Translations under genes and position numbers: made by a program
Part shown: piece after piece, positions 15,161 through 23,073 of the stretch
Numbering within the stretch: position 1 is the first letter of the stretch
How the letters are laid out: each line of letters opens with the position of its first letter
The notes under the pieces: model-generated
What the model was told of the DNA's origin: nothing
Databases searched by the model: none
Seen by the model: only the letters and a program-made list of their open reading frames with translations
Source: Candidatus Faecousia intestinigallinarum
GTDB taxonomy: Bacteria > Bacillota > Clostridia > Oscillospirales > Oscillospiraceae
Reading direction: 5' to 3'
Length of the DNA stretch: 45,129 nucleotides
Assembly: GCA_018715805.1 (NCBI GenBank)
Contig: DVKX01000037.1
Span: forward strand, 1 to 45,129

Positions 15161-16110
15161 GCCAGCGCCTCCATGGCCTCTGCCACCGCCAGGGCGGCTT
15201 CCTCCAGGGACATGGCCAGGGAAGCCCCGGCGGCGCCTTTATGGCCGCCGCCGCCGAATCGGGCGCACACAGCCCCGGCGTCATAGCCCGGAACGGCGCG
15301 GACGGAAATTTTGATCTGCCCGTCCTTGGCTTCCCGCAGCGTCGCGGCCATCTTTACCCCCTGAATAGACCGGGGGAAGCCGGAGATATTCTCCAGATCA
15401 TCTTCGGTAGCCCCCGCCTCCTGCTCCACCGCCCGGGGCAGCGGACACACGGCGAAAGCGCCGTCCCGGTAAAACCGGGCGTGTTCCACCAGATAGCTCT
15501 GCACTTTCAGCCGGGCAAAGGAATTGGTATCAAACAGAGTTTGATTGATGGCGAACAGATCGCCCCCCGCCTGAGCGCAGTCGGCGGCGGTGCGCAGGGA
15601 ATGGGCGGTGGTATTGGCGTAACGGAAGCAGCCGGTATCGGTGGACACGGCGGTGTACAGCGCCTCCGCCATGGCCTTGTCCAGCCGGAAGCCCATTTCC
15701 AGCAGCACGTCGTATACGATTTCCCCGCAGGCGCCTGCCCCGGGATCCACCAGCTCCAGCGGGGTAAAGGAGGCGGCGGTGGCATGATGGTCAATGCGCA
15801 GGGCGATGCGTTCCAGCAGCGGACGGAATTTGTCCGGCAGCATATTGGGGGCTGCCACGTCCACGGTGAGGATGGTTTCGCACCCCACAGGCGCGTCTAC
15901 TGTGAGTCCCGCGTGGAGATGGGCGTATTTTTCTGTGATCTCCGGGTTTTTCAGAATATGGGCGGTTTTGCCCAAGCTCCGCAGTCCCCGGCACAGCAGG
16001 GCGGCGGTGCCGATGGTATCTCCGTCCGGGCGGCAGTGGGAGAGGATCAGAAAATTGTCCTGGACTCCCAGATACCCGGCGGCCTCAGTCCTGGTCAGGC
16101 GCTTGGTCAT
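15157..16110 (-). CDS. nrnA: DHH-family phosphoesterase (NrnA-like nanoRNase/pAp phosphatase)
   Basis: A 317-residue protein with an N-terminal DHH domain and a C-terminal DHHA1 domain. Metal-binding motifs are SHCRPDGDTIG near residue 24, the DVAAPN segment near 84 and RIDHHAT near 109. The DHHA1 glycine-rich motif FGGGGHKGAAG is near residue 291. NrnA enzymes degrade 2-5-nt RNAs and dephosphorylate 3'-phosphoadenosine 5'-phosphate in the cytoplasm. The position between rbfA and truB is the usual Firmicute one. It overlaps rbfA by 26 bases and truB by 4 bases. Confidence 0.92.
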   Translation of the reverse strand: MTKRLTRTEAAGYLGVQDNFLILSHCRPDGDTIGTAALLCRGLRSLGKTAHILKNPEITEKYAHLHAGLTVDAPVGCETILTVDVAAPNMLPDKFRPLLERIALRIDHHATAASFTPLELVDPGAGACGEIVYDVLLEMGFRLDKAMAEALYTAVSTDTGCFRYANTTAHSLRTAADCAQAGGDLFAINQTLFDTNSFARLKVQSYLVEHARFYRDGAFAVCPLPRAVEQEAGATEDDLENISGFPRSIQGVKMAATLREAKDGQIKISVRAVPGYDAGAVCARFGGGGHKGAAGASLAMSLEEAALAVAEAMEALA

Positions 16111-16456
16111 CCTGGTCTACCTCCAGCGAATTGATGAGAGCCAGCATTTTCGCTCCATAGGCGATGGAGTCGTCCAGCGCCCACTGGATCTCCGGGGTGT
16201 GGCGCAGCGCCATGGCCTGGCTCAGCTCCCGGCGGAGATACCCGGAGGCGGATTTCAGCCCTTTCAGGGCGTCCGCCGCCCGATCCTCCTGCAAAAAGCT
16301 CACGTATACCTTGGTAAAGTGCAGATCCGGAGTGGTTTCCACCCGGGTAATGGAGATCATGGTTCCCTGAATCCGGGGATCTTTCAGATTGCGGATCAGA
16401 CCGGACAATTCCTGCTGGATCTGCTCATTGATGCGCATAATGCGGTTGGATGCCAT
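16085..16456 (-). CDS. rbfA: 30S ribosome-binding factor A
   Basis: A 123-residue KH-like protein that helps late 30S subunit maturation and cold adaptation. It begins with RIMRINEQIQQELSGLIRNLKDPR and has the typical TRVETTPDLHFTKVYVSFL strand region and HTPEIQWALDDSIAYG near the C-terminus. AAGGAGG lies 9 bases upstream of the ATG. It is 75 bases after infB and overlaps nrnA by 26 bases. Confidence 0.96.
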   Translation of the reverse strand: MASNRIMRINEQIQQELSGLIRNLKDPRIQGTMISITRVETTPDLHFTKVYVSFLQEDRAADALKGLKSASGYLRRELSQAMALRHTPEIQWALDDSIAYGAKMLALINSLEVDQDDQAPDQD

Positions 16457-16531
16457 AGTGGTTCCTCCTTTTTGTGGCGGTCAGGCAAGGCGGAAAAAGC
16501 CCTTCGTGTATGCTTCGCGGGGGTGCGCCGC

Positions 16532-18922
16532 TCAGCGCTTGACCTCCTCCATCACGAAGCACTCGAATACGTCGCCTTCCTTGATATCGTTGAACTTCAG
16601 AATGCTCATGCCGCACTCATAGCCGGCGGTGACTTCCTTCACCGCGTCCTTGAAGCGCTGCAGGGAGCCTACCTCGCCCTCGTGGATCACGATGTTGTCC
16701 CGCAGCACCCGAACCTTGGCGTCCCGGCTCACCTTGCCGTCTTTTACCATGCAGCCGGCGATGGTGCCGATGGCGGAGACTTTGTAGGTCATGCGAACCT
16801 CTGCATGGCCGATAACGGATTCCTGGTACTGGGGCGCCAGCATTCCTTTCATGGCGGCCTCGATCTCGTCGATGGCGTCGTAGATCACCCGGTAGAAGCG
16901 CATATCCACCTTGGCGCGGTGGGCGCTGGCCTGGGCGGCGGCGTCGGCGCGGACATTGAAGCCCACCACAATGGCGCCTGCAGTGGAGGCCAGCAGGATA
17001 TCGGACTCGTTCACCGCACCCACGCCGGCGTGGATGACCTTCACCCGTACTTCCTCATTGGAAATTTTCTCCAGGCTGGCTTTCACAGCTTCGGCGGAGC
17101 CTTGTACGTCTGCCTTTACCACCAGGTTCAGCTGCTTCATCTCCCCCTCCTGCATCTTGGCAAAGAGGTTATCCAGGGTGACCTTGGTGGCTGTCTTGGC
17201 CAGGGCGTCCTTTTCCGCCTGACGGCGCTGCTCCACCAGTTCCCGCGCCATGCGCTCGTCGGAGACGGCATTGAACTCGTCGCCGGGACCCGGCACGTCC
17301 GCCAGGCCGGTGATCTCCACAGGCTGGCTGGGGCCGGCGGCCTTTACAGTGCGGCCCTGGTCATTGGTCATTACACGGACGCGGCCTACGGCGGTGCCGG
17401 CGATGACAATGTCGCCCTGCTTCAGCGTGCCATTCTGCACCAGCAGAGTAGCCACGGGGCCGCGGGTTTTATCCAGCCGCGCCTCGATTACCGTGCCCTT
17501 GGCGGCGCGGTTGGGATTGGCTTTCAGCTCCTGTACCTCGGCGGTGACGATGACCATTTCCAGCAGCTCGTCGATGCCCATGCCGGTCTTGGCGGAGATG
17601 GGGCAGATGATGGTGTCGCCGCCCCATTCCTCGGGGATCAGGTCGTACTCGGTGAGCTGCTGCTTGATCCGGTCGGGGTTGGCGTCTGGCTTATCCATTT
17701 TATTGATGGCCACGATGATGGGGATATTGGCGGCCTTGGCATGGTTGATGGCCTCCACGGTCTGGGGCATGATGCCGTCGTCCGCCGCCACCACCAATAT
17801 GGCGATGTCCGTGCACATGGCGCCCCGCGCCCGCATTGCGGTGAAAGCCGCGTGGCCGGGGGTATCCAGGAAGGTAATGGGATTGCCATTGATCTCCACG
17901 GTATACGCGCCGATGTGCTGGGTGATGCCGCCGGCCTCGCCGGAGGCTACCTTGGTTTTCCGCACCGCGTCCAGCAGGCTGGTCTTGCCGTGGTCTACGT
18001 GTCCCATTACCACCACCACCGGGCTGCGGGGCTGCAGCTCCTCGGCGGTATCCTCATGGTCGTCGATGATCTGTTCTTCGATGGTGACTGTGACTTCCTT
18101 CTCCACCTTGCAGCCCAGTTCCGTAGCCACGAATTCGGCGGTATCGAAGTCGATGGTCTGATTGATAGCGGCCATAACGCCGTTTTTCAGCAGCAGCTTG
18201 ATGACCTCTCCGGCGGTCTTTTTCATCCGGGAGGCCAGTTCGCCCACGGTGATCTCCTCGGGGATCTTCACAGTGAGCACAGCCTTGCGCGCCTGCTCCA
18301 TCTGTAGCCGGCGCATACGCTCCTGCTCCTCGTTCCGAGCCTTATTGCCCTTGACGAACTTATTGTCCTTGCGCTTGTTCTGCTGCTGCTTGCCGCCGCC
18401 GATGCGCTGCTTGCCCCGGGCGTAATCCTGCACCCGCTCGGACACCAGGCTGTCCACCCGGTCGTCGAAGCGGGCGGCGTTCACCTGCACGGCGGAGGTA
18501 TCCACCACCCGGCGCTCCCGCTTCCGCTCCGGCTCCTTGGGCTTGTCGGCCTTGGGGGGCTGCGGCGCGGCGGGCTTATCGGTCTTGGGGGGCTGACCGG
18601 CGTGGTCGCTGCGTCCGGCGGGTTTGGGCTGCTTCTGCGGCTCCTGCCGGGGCTTTTCCTGCCGGGGGGCGTCTTGGGCGGCCTCCTTGGGGGCTGCCTT
18701 GGCAGCGCTCTGGGGGGGCTGCACGGCAAATACCCTTTCCAGCGAATCGATCTGGTGATTTTTGGTGATCTGATCGAATACCACATTCAGCTCTTCCTCT
18801 GTGAGCACCTGGGTATTGGACTTGGGTTTTTCAAAAAACTTGGAGAGGATCTCCGTGATTTCCTTGGGCGCAACCCCAAAATCCTGGGCGACATCCCGCA
18901 AACGATACTTTATAAAACTCAT
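16532..18922 (-). CDS. infB: Translation initiation factor IF-2
   Basis: A 796-residue GTPase that brings initiator tRNA to the 30S subunit and promotes subunit joining. The start at 18922 ([16 protein letters not shown]) has GGAGGTG 6 bases upstream; a longer ORF start is unsupported. After an IF2-N helical domain (1-55) comes a Pro/Lys/Gln-rich disordered stretch to about 210, with a second IF2-N domain near 230-285 ([18 protein letters not shown]). The G domain has [17 protein letters not shown] and NKMDKP. Domains II-IV follow to the C-terminal [21 protein letters not shown]. Normal for the family. Confidence 0.97.
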   Translation of the reverse strand: MSFIKYRLRDVAQDFGVAPKEITEILSKFFEKPKSNTQVLTEEELNVVFDQITKNHQIDSLERVFAVQPPQSAAKAAPKEAAQDAPRQEKPRQEPQKQPKPAGRSDHAGQPPKTDKPAAPQPPKADKPKEPERKRERRVVDTSAVQVNAARFDDRVDSLVSERVQDYARGKQRIGGGKQQQNKRKDNKFVKGNKARNEEQERMRRLQMEQARKAVLTVKIPEEITVGELASRMKKTAGEVIKLLLKNGVMAAINQTIDFDTAEFVATELGCKVEKEVTVTIEEQIIDDHEDTAEELQPRSPVVVVMGHVDHGKTSLLDAVRKTKVASGEAGGITQHIGAYTVEINGNPITFLDTPGHAAFTAMRARGAMCTDIAILVVAADDGIMPQTVEAINHAKAANIPIIVAINKMDKPDANPDRIKQQLTEYDLIPEEWGGDTIICPISAKTGMGIDELLEMVIVTAEVQELKANPNRAAKGTVIEARLDKTRGPVATLLVQNGTLKQGDIVIAGTAVGRVRVMTNDQGRTVKAAGPSQPVEITGLADVPGPGDEFNAVSDERMARELVEQRRQAEKDALAKTATKVTLDNLFAKMQEGEMKQLNLVVKADVQGSAEAVKASLEKISNEEVRVKVIHAGVGAVNESDILLASTAGAIVVGFNVRADAAAQASAHRAKVDMRFYRVIYDAIDEIEAAMKGMLAPQYQESVIGHAEVRMTYKVSAIGTIAGCMVKDGKVSRDAKVRVLRDNIVIHEGEVGSLQRFKDAVKEVTAGYECGMSILKFNDIKEGDVFECFVMEEVKR

Positions 18923-18938
18923 ATGCGCACCTCCAAAA

Positions 18939-19379
18939 TCAATGTTCCTTCTTGGCGTCCGACCGGCGCGTTTTGCCAGCCTGCCGGTTATGTTCATGCG
19001 CCTTGGCTTCCTTCCGGCGCTGCTGCTGACGCCGCGCCTTTTCCTCCAGGACGGCCAGGACGGCGTCCTGGGCCTCTCCGGCGGGCAGCGCCTTTACAAT
19101 GGCCAGCGCCAGGCTGGCGTCGGTGATGGCGGCGATGGCAAGACTAGCTCTGCCCACAGCCTGCCCCATCTCATCCTTGGTAAAGGGAAGACGCAGACAG
19201 GACTGGCTGGTTCCCGCCACAAAGCTTTTGGCGCGCCGCCAGGTATGCTCAGAAGCGTCGGAGGCCACCGCCACCAGCGCGGCCTTTCCGGCGCGGGTCA
19301 CGGCGTTCACAGGATCTTCGCCCAGCTCCACCAGATTGCCCTTGCGCCCCAGGGATAAGTATTGCAGCGGATTACCCAT
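18939..19379 (-). CDS. ylxQ: L7Ae/L30e-family ribosomal protein YlxQ
   Basis: A 146-residue member of the L7Ae/L30e/S12e/Gadd45 RNA-binding family, at its usual place between ylxR and infB. Residues 1-100 carry the fold ([55 protein letters not shown]). The family is normally about 100 residues; here a basic, Gln/Arg/Lys-rich tail of about 40 residues is added ([19 protein letters not shown]). It probably binds a kink-turn-like RNA, but its exact target is not known. It overlaps ylxR by 8 bases. Confidence 0.88.
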   Translation of the reverse strand: MGNPLQYLSLGRKGNLVELGEDPVNAVTRAGKAALVAVASDASEHTWRRAKSFVAGTSQSCLRLPFTKDEMGQAVGRASLAIAAITDASLALAIVKALPAGEAQDAVLAVLEEKARRQQQRRKEAKAHEHNRQAGKTRRSDAKKEH

Positions 19380-19641
19380 GGGCAGCCTCCATTTCCTTGG
19401 CCAGCTGGTCGTATACCGCCTGACTGATGGGAGCCTCCAGGCTGCGCTCCAGCGCCTTGGAGCGAATGGCTTTCTGCAGGCACGCGGGATCGGGACACAG
19501 ATAGGCGCCCCGGCCGTTCACCTTGCCGGAGAAATCCAGCCGCACCACGCCGTCGGCGCAGCGTACCACACGGATCAGCTCTTTTTTTGCTTTGCGTTCC
19601 CGGCAGCCCATACACTGCCGCTGGGGAATTTTCTTTTGCAT
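19372..19641 (-). CDS. ylxR: YlxR/RnpM family RNA-binding protein (DUF448)
   Basis: An 89-residue protein with the family signature RQCMGCRERKAKKELIRVV near the N-terminus and NGRGAYLCPDPAC near residues 42-54. A relative in Bacillus subtilis has been renamed RnpM, a modulator of RNase P; this is family knowledge, not shown here. It sits between nusA and ylxQ, 23 bases after nusA. Cys10 and Cys13 with the later Cys pair may form a structural site. Confidence 0.92.
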   Translation of the reverse strand: MQKKIPQRQCMGCRERKAKKELIRVVRCADGVVRLDFSGKVNGRGAYLCPDPACLQKAIRSKALERSLEAPISQAVYDQLAKEMEAAHG

Positions 19642-19664
19642 GGCGCGTGCCTCCTTCGCTTCTC

Positions 19665-20786
19665 TTATGCCTCCATGGCAGCCGCGTTGGACGCGGACTT
19701 GATGTCAATTTTGTAGCCGGTAAGACGGGCGGCCAGCCGGGCGTTCTGCCCTTCCTTGCCGATGGCCAGACTCAGCTGGTCGTCGGGCACCACCACCCGG
19801 CAGGCTTTCTGGCCGGGGATCAGGTCTACGCTCAGCACTTCCGCAGGGCTGAGGGCAGCCTTCACATATTGGCAGGGATCCTCGCTCCACACCACGATGT
19901 CGATCTTCTCGCCGTGCAGCTCCTCCACCACAGCCGCCACGCGGCCGCCCCGGGGGCCTACGCAGGCGCCCACGGGATCGATCCCCTCCAGGGCGGCGCG
20001 CACGGCCATCTTGGAGCGGGAGCCAGGCTCCCGGGCGATGTTGCGGATCTCCACCTGACCCTCGGCGATTTCCGGAGTTTCCAATTCAAAGAGCCGGCGC
20101 ACCACATTGGGATGGGTACGGGACACAAAGACATTGGTAGAGCGGGCGCTCTGCCGGGCTTCCAGCACATATACCCGGATCTTGTCGCCCTCCCGGTAGG
20201 TTTCCCCGGGGATCTGCTCGCTTTGCCGCAGAATGGCGTTGTGGGCGTCGTTGCCGGAACCCACGGCCACGATGGCGTCGCCGCTGGGCTCCAGGCGCAG
20301 CACCGTGCCGCTGAGCAGCTCCTGGGATTTGGAGGAGTAGCTCTCGTAAGCCATGCCCCGCTCCGCTTCCCGGATGCCCTGAATCACCACCTGCTTGGCG
20401 GTCTGGGCGGCGATGCGGCCAAATTTCTCAATGGCCACGGGGATGGAAATGGTATCGCCCACCTGGGCGTTGGGGTCGATATTCCGGGCGGCATCGATGT
20501 GGATCTCCAGAGCGGTATCCTCCAATTCCTCCACCACGGTCTTCAGCTGGTACATCCGCAGTCCTTTTTCGCTGAGCTCCACCACCACGTTTTCGGCGGG
20601 GACGTCCCGGTGATCCTCCCGATCCTTGCGATAGGCGTTGGTGAGCGCCTGCTTCAGCCGCTCCACCATATAATCCACGGGGATGCCCTTCAGCTTTTCC
20701 AGATCCCGCAGGCTTTCGAAGATCTCTGCGCCGATGTCCACCTTGGTTTCTTCCGCTGTTTTTTTGGCTCTGGTATTTCTGGCCAT
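19665..20786 (-). CDS. nusA: Transcription termination/antitermination factor NusA
   Basis: A 373-residue RNA polymerase-associated factor. The N-terminal polymerase-binding domain is followed by an S1 domain (from about 150, GTVLRLEPSGDAIVAVG) and two KH domains (SKMAVRAALEGIDPVGACVGPRGGRV, then SLAIGKEGQNARLAARLTGYKIDIK). It lacks the C-terminal repeats of proteobacterial NusA, as in other Firmicutes. The N-terminus has about 18 extra basic and acidic residues (MARNTRAKKTAEETKVDIG) before the usual start of homology (AEIFESLRDLEKLKGI). GGAGG is about 11 bases upstream of this ATG. It lies 17 bases after rimP. Confidence 0.96.
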   Translation of the reverse strand: MARNTRAKKTAEETKVDIGAEIFESLRDLEKLKGIPVDYMVERLKQALTNAYRKDREDHRDVPAENVVVELSEKGLRMYQLKTVVEELEDTALEIHIDAARNIDPNAQVGDTISIPVAIEKFGRIAAQTAKQVVIQGIREAERGMAYESYSSKSQELLSGTVLRLEPSGDAIVAVGSGNDAHNAILRQSEQIPGETYREGDKIRVYVLEARQSARSTNVFVSRTHPNVVRRLFELETPEIAEGQVEIRNIAREPGSRSKMAVRAALEGIDPVGACVGPRGGRVAAVVEELHGEKIDIVVWSEDPCQYVKAALSPAEVLSVDLIPGQKACRVVVPDDQLSLAIGKEGQNARLAARLTGYKIDIKSASNAAAMEA

Positions 20787-20803
20787 GATTCCTGTTCCTC
20801 CTG

Positions 20804-21256
20804 TCAGAATTCCACCCGCAGGCGCACCAAGGCCACCTGGGATTTTTCAAATGTAATGGTTTCTTTGCCTGCTTCCACGGTAATCCGGCCGTCCTCATAG
20901 CCCCGGAGGATGCCGGGGATCTCCTTCAGGCCGTTGCGCGGCCGGTAGAGCTTGACCAGGACGGGGCTGCCCATAAACTGCTGGAAATCGCCGGGGCGCT
21001 TCAGCACCCGCTCCAGTCCGGCGGAGCAGACTTCAAAGTGATAGCTTTCGGGGATGGGATCCTGCTCGTCCAGGATGGGATCCAGCGCGCGGGCGACTGC
21101 CTCGCAGTCGTCGATGCTCACGCCGCCCTCCTTGTCGATATAGACCCGCAGGAAGCGCTCCGCGCCCTCCCGCACATATTCCACATCCCACAGCGAGCAG
21201 CCCTTCTCCTCCACAATGGGCTGGGCGAAGGCCGCAACTTGTTCGGTAATTTTCAA
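20804..21256 (-). CDS. rimP: Ribosome maturation factor RimP
   Basis: A 150-residue protein needed for 30S maturation. The N-terminal domain has GCSLWDVEYVREGAERFLRVYIDKEGG and the C-terminal SH3-like domain has GRITVEAGKETITFEKSQVALVRL. The conserved SAGLERVLKRPGDFQQFMG is in the middle. The start codon is TTG at 21256, with AAAGAGG 8 bases upstream; no ATG gives the conserved N-terminus. It is the first gene of the operon and has a strong promoter about 75-100 bases upstream. An imperfect hairpin (21281-21304) lies in the leader. Confidence 0.95.
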   Translation of the reverse strand: MKITEQVAAFAQPIVEEKGCSLWDVEYVREGAERFLRVYIDKEGGVSIDDCEAVARALDPILDEQDPIPESYHFEVCSAGLERVLKRPGDFQQFMGSPVLVKLYRPRNGLKEIPGILRGYEDGRITVEAGKETITFEKSQVALVRLRVEF

Positions 21257-21280
21257 ATCGTTCGCCTCTTTCAGCAGAAA

Positions 21281-21304
21281 AGAGAGGGGCTTGCCCCTCT
21301 CTTT
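21281..21304 (-). promoter_or_regulatory. Imperfect hairpin in the rimP-nusA operon leader
   Basis: AGAGGGGC pairs with GCCCCTCT around a very short spacer, and the flanking GAAA/TTTC continue the stem with a 2-base bulge. It lies in the 5' leader about 25 bases before the rimP TTG. In other bacteria NusA regulates its own operon leader, but nothing here proves that. Confidence 0.35.
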
Positions 21305-21330
21305 CGTATATTCTACGCTAGATTACCAGT

Positions 21331-21359
21331 ATTATAGCACCCTTGTCCCTGTTTTGCAA
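21331..21359 (-). promoter_or_regulatory. Promoter of the rimP-nusA-infB operon
   Basis: On the minus strand TTGCAA (21354-21359) and a perfect TATAAT (21331-21336) are 17 bases apart. The predicted start lies about 68 bases before the rimP start codon. It has the same -35 variant as the tdk promoter. Confidence 0.8.
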
Positions 21360-21411
21360 GAGGTTTTTTTCCAAAAAAGGGCGGATGTTTCGTGTTTTTT
21401 CGGTTTCCCAA

Positions 21412-21433
21412 GGCGGGAGCGGCTGCTCCCGCC
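21412..21433 (-). repeat. GC-rich hairpin after the 39-codon ORF
   Basis: GGCGGGAGC (21412-21420) pairs with GCTCCCGCC (21425-21433) around a 4-nt loop. On the minus strand it lies 20 bases past the stop of the small ORF at 21453-21572. No U-run follows on either strand, so its terminator role is uncertain. Confidence 0.45.
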
Positions 21434-21452
21434 CGGAAATGCCCCGCTTCCG

Positions 21453-21572
21453 TCAGAGCGTACCCGGCTGCGCCGGCGGGCTGGATGCGCCTGCACCGTC
21501 GGAATGGATGACGGGAGGCTTGGGGTCTACGATCTCGCAGGGCGCTGCTTTCTTTTTTTCTTCTTCCTTCAT
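21453..21572 (-). CDS. Small ORF, 39 residues, unknown
   Basis: An ATG at 21572 is preceded by CTGGAGG with 5-base spacing and opens a 39-codon frame ending in TGA. The peptide starts MKEEEKKKAAPCEIVDPKPP and continues with a Ser/Gly/Ala/Pro-rich tail ending QPGTL. It is highly charged at the N-terminus, has one Cys, and no signal peptide or membrane segment. It lies in the otherwise empty 490-base gap between rimP and the SDR gene, on the same strand as rimP, upstream of the rimP promoter. A hairpin follows it. I know no family for it. The good ribosome site is the main support. Confidence 0.45.
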   Translation of the reverse strand: MKEEEKKKAAPCEIVDPKPPVIHSDGAGASSPPAQPGTL

Positions 21573-21686
21573 GGCTTCCTCCAGATTGATTGTGAAAGTT
21601 TACTGGCTATAGTATCTGCGCCGGGACTGGAATCATACCTGCTTTTTTCCGCGTTTCCCTGAACGCCTAGGACGCGCGGGAAACCC

Positions 21687-21715
21687 TTTCCATTTTTCCG
21701 CGCCTGTGCTATAAT
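21687..21715 (+). promoter_or_regulatory. Promoter of the SDR gene
   Basis: TTTCCA (21687-21692) and TATAAT (21710-21715) are 17 bases apart, with a TGC extended -10 immediately before TATAAT. It is 31 bases upstream of the SDR start codon. Confidence 0.7.
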
Positions 21716-21745
21716 GGAAAAAACTTGAAACATAAGGAGAAAGCT

Positions 21746-22552
21746 ATGAAAGTCATTCTCATTACCGGAGTGTCCTCCGGCTTTGGCCGCGCCATGGCGC
21801 TGGCGCTGGCGGCGCAGGGGCACCGGGTTTACGGCGTGAGCCGCCGGATTCCGGAGCAGGCGCTGCTGGACGTGCTGGCCGGGCATTTCCAACTGGATTT
21901 ATGTAAACCAAATTCCGCCCAAGAGGCGGTGGACGGCGTGTTGACCCGCGCCGGACGGCTGGATGTGCTTATCAACAACGCAGGCGCCGGCATCGGCGGC
22001 GCGCTGGAGGAAACGGATAACGAAGCCATGGAACGGCTTTTCCAGATCAACTACTTTGCCATGACCCGGCTGTGCCGGGCGGCGCTGCCTGCCATGCGGA
22101 GGCAAGGAAGCGGCATGATCCTGAACTTCAGTTCCTTGGGCGGCATTGCCGGACTGCCCTACCAGGGCGCCTACAGCGCCAGCAAATTTGCCGTGGAGGG
22201 CTACACCGAGGCGCTGCGCAGTGAAGTGAAGCCCTTTGGGATCCATGTTTGCATGGTGGAGCCGGGGGACTTTGCCACCGGCTTTACCGGGAACCGTACC
22301 ATGGCCGCAAGCCCGGATTCTCCCTACCAGACCTTCCATGCGTCCGCCCTGCGCCGCATCGAGCAAGACGAGCAGGGAGGAAGTCCTCCCGAGGTGCTGG
22401 CGAAAAAAGTGCTGAAGATTGTATCCGCGTCCAAGCCCCGGCTGCGCTACACCGTGGGAAATCCCGCAGAGTGCCTGCTGGTGAAGAGCCGCCACATTCT
22501 GGGGGACCGGCTGTTTCTGTTCCTGCTGGGAAAATACTACGGCGCCAACTGA
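21746..22552 (+). CDS. Short-chain dehydrogenase/reductase (SDR) family oxidoreductase
   Basis: A 268-residue classical SDR. The NAD(P)-binding TGVSSGFG is at residues 7-14, NNAG at 77-80, the catalytic Ser in NFSS near 129 and the YxxxK motif at Tyr143/Lys147 (YSASK). The specific substrate is not evident; the closest general type is the VSSGxG group often named short-chain oxidoreductases. The start has AAGGAG 6 bases upstream; an in-frame ATG at 21725 precedes the ribosome site and was not used. It is monocistronic or loosely linked to the marR operon, which has its own promoter 27 bases past the stop. Confidence 0.9.
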   Translation: MKVILITGVSSGFGRAMALALAAQGHRVYGVSRRIPEQALLDVLAGHFQLDLCKPNSAQEAVDGVLTRAGRLDVLINNAGAGIGGALEETDNEAMERLFQINYFAMTRLCRAALPAMRRQGSGMILNFSSLGGIAGLPYQGAYSASKFAVEGYTEALRSEVKPFGIHVCMVEPGDFATGFTGNRTMAASPDSPYQTFHASALRRIEQDEQGGSPPEVLAKKVLKIVSASKPRLRYTVGNPAECLLVKSRHILGDRLFLFLLGKYYGAN

Positions 22553-22578
22553 CGGACGGGAGGAATTTTTCCGGCTGC

Positions 22579-22607
22579 TTTACAAATGGAGGAATGTGTG
22601 GTAAAAT
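22579..22607 (+). promoter_or_regulatory. Promoter of the marR-ABC exporter operon
   Basis: TTTACA (22579-22584, 5/6 match) and TAAAAT (22602-22607, 5/6) are 17 bases apart. The -10 overlaps the palindrome at 22605-22626, so binding there would block polymerase. Confidence 0.75.
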
Positions 22608-22626
22608 AGTTGCAATCGCAACTATT
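22605..22626 (+). promoter_or_regulatory. Palindromic operator, probable MarR binding site
   Basis: AATAGTTGC (22605-22613) and GCAACTATT (22618-22626) form a perfect 9+9 palindrome with a 4-base centre. It starts inside the -10 box and spans the transcript start, 17 bases before the marR ATG. This is the usual arrangement for autorepression by a MarR dimer. Confidence 0.75.
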
Positions 22627-22643
22627 CAAAAGGAGGCCGCGCA

Positions 22644-23072
22644 ATGTCTCAGATTATTCGCGACATCACCGAAATTTCCCGCTGCGGCGCGCAGTATCAG
22701 GCGGAAACCTTTGCCGATATGGGGCTGAAATCCTGCCATGCCAGCTATCTGCTGGAGATCTGCGCCCATCCGGGCATATCTCAGGATCAGCTGGCCAGCC
22801 GCATTTGCTTCAATAAGAGCAACATTGCCCGGCAGGCTGCCGCGCTGGAGGAAAACGGACTGCTCCGCCGGGTGCCCTCGCTGGAGGACAAGCGGGTGCT
22901 GGAGCTTTACCCCACCCAGAAAGCGCTGGAGCTGCTGCCCCAGATCACTGCCCGCCTGGGGCAGTGGGAGGCGCTGCTTACCCAGGACATCACCGAAGAG
23001 GAGACTGCCGCGCTGGAAGCGCTGCTGCTGCGGATGCGCGCCCGGGCAGCCGCCTGGATGGAGGCGCATTGA
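22644..23072 (+). CDS. MarR family transcriptional regulator
   Basis: A 142-residue winged-helix regulator. The HTH lies at about residues 45-70 (ISQDQLASRICFNKSNIARQAAALEENGLL), followed by the wing RVPSLEDKRVLELYPTQKA with the DxR motif typical of MarR. The flanking helices form the dimer interface. AAGGAGG is 9 bases before the ATG. It is the first gene of an operon with two ABC half-transporters and sits right behind a palindrome over its own -10, so it probably represses the operon until an effector (likely an exported compound) binds. The ligand is unknown. Confidence 0.93.
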   Translation: MSQIIRDITEISRCGAQYQAETFADMGLKSCHASYLLEICAHPGISQDQLASRICFNKSNIARQAAALEENGLLRRVPSLEDKRVLELYPTQKALELLPQITARLGQWEALLTQDITEEETAALEALLLRMRARAAAWMEAH

Positions 23073-23073
23073 T

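Noticed and set aside
15794-18307. Plus-strand open frame of 837 codons opposite infB and rbfA
   Set aside because: An antisense frame caused by high GC content; infB and rbfA on the other strand have full family motifs.
21343-21612. Plus-strand 89-codon ORF between rimP and the SDR gene
   Set aside because: No ribosome site, low-complexity Ser-rich translation, and it lies opposite the better-supported minus-strand 39-codon ORF.
22738-23073. In-frame N-terminal extension of the first MarR-operon exporter gene
   Set aside because: It is the out-of-frame reading of marR; the TTG at 23074 next to the marR stop has a ribosome site and matches the conserved exporter N-terminus.
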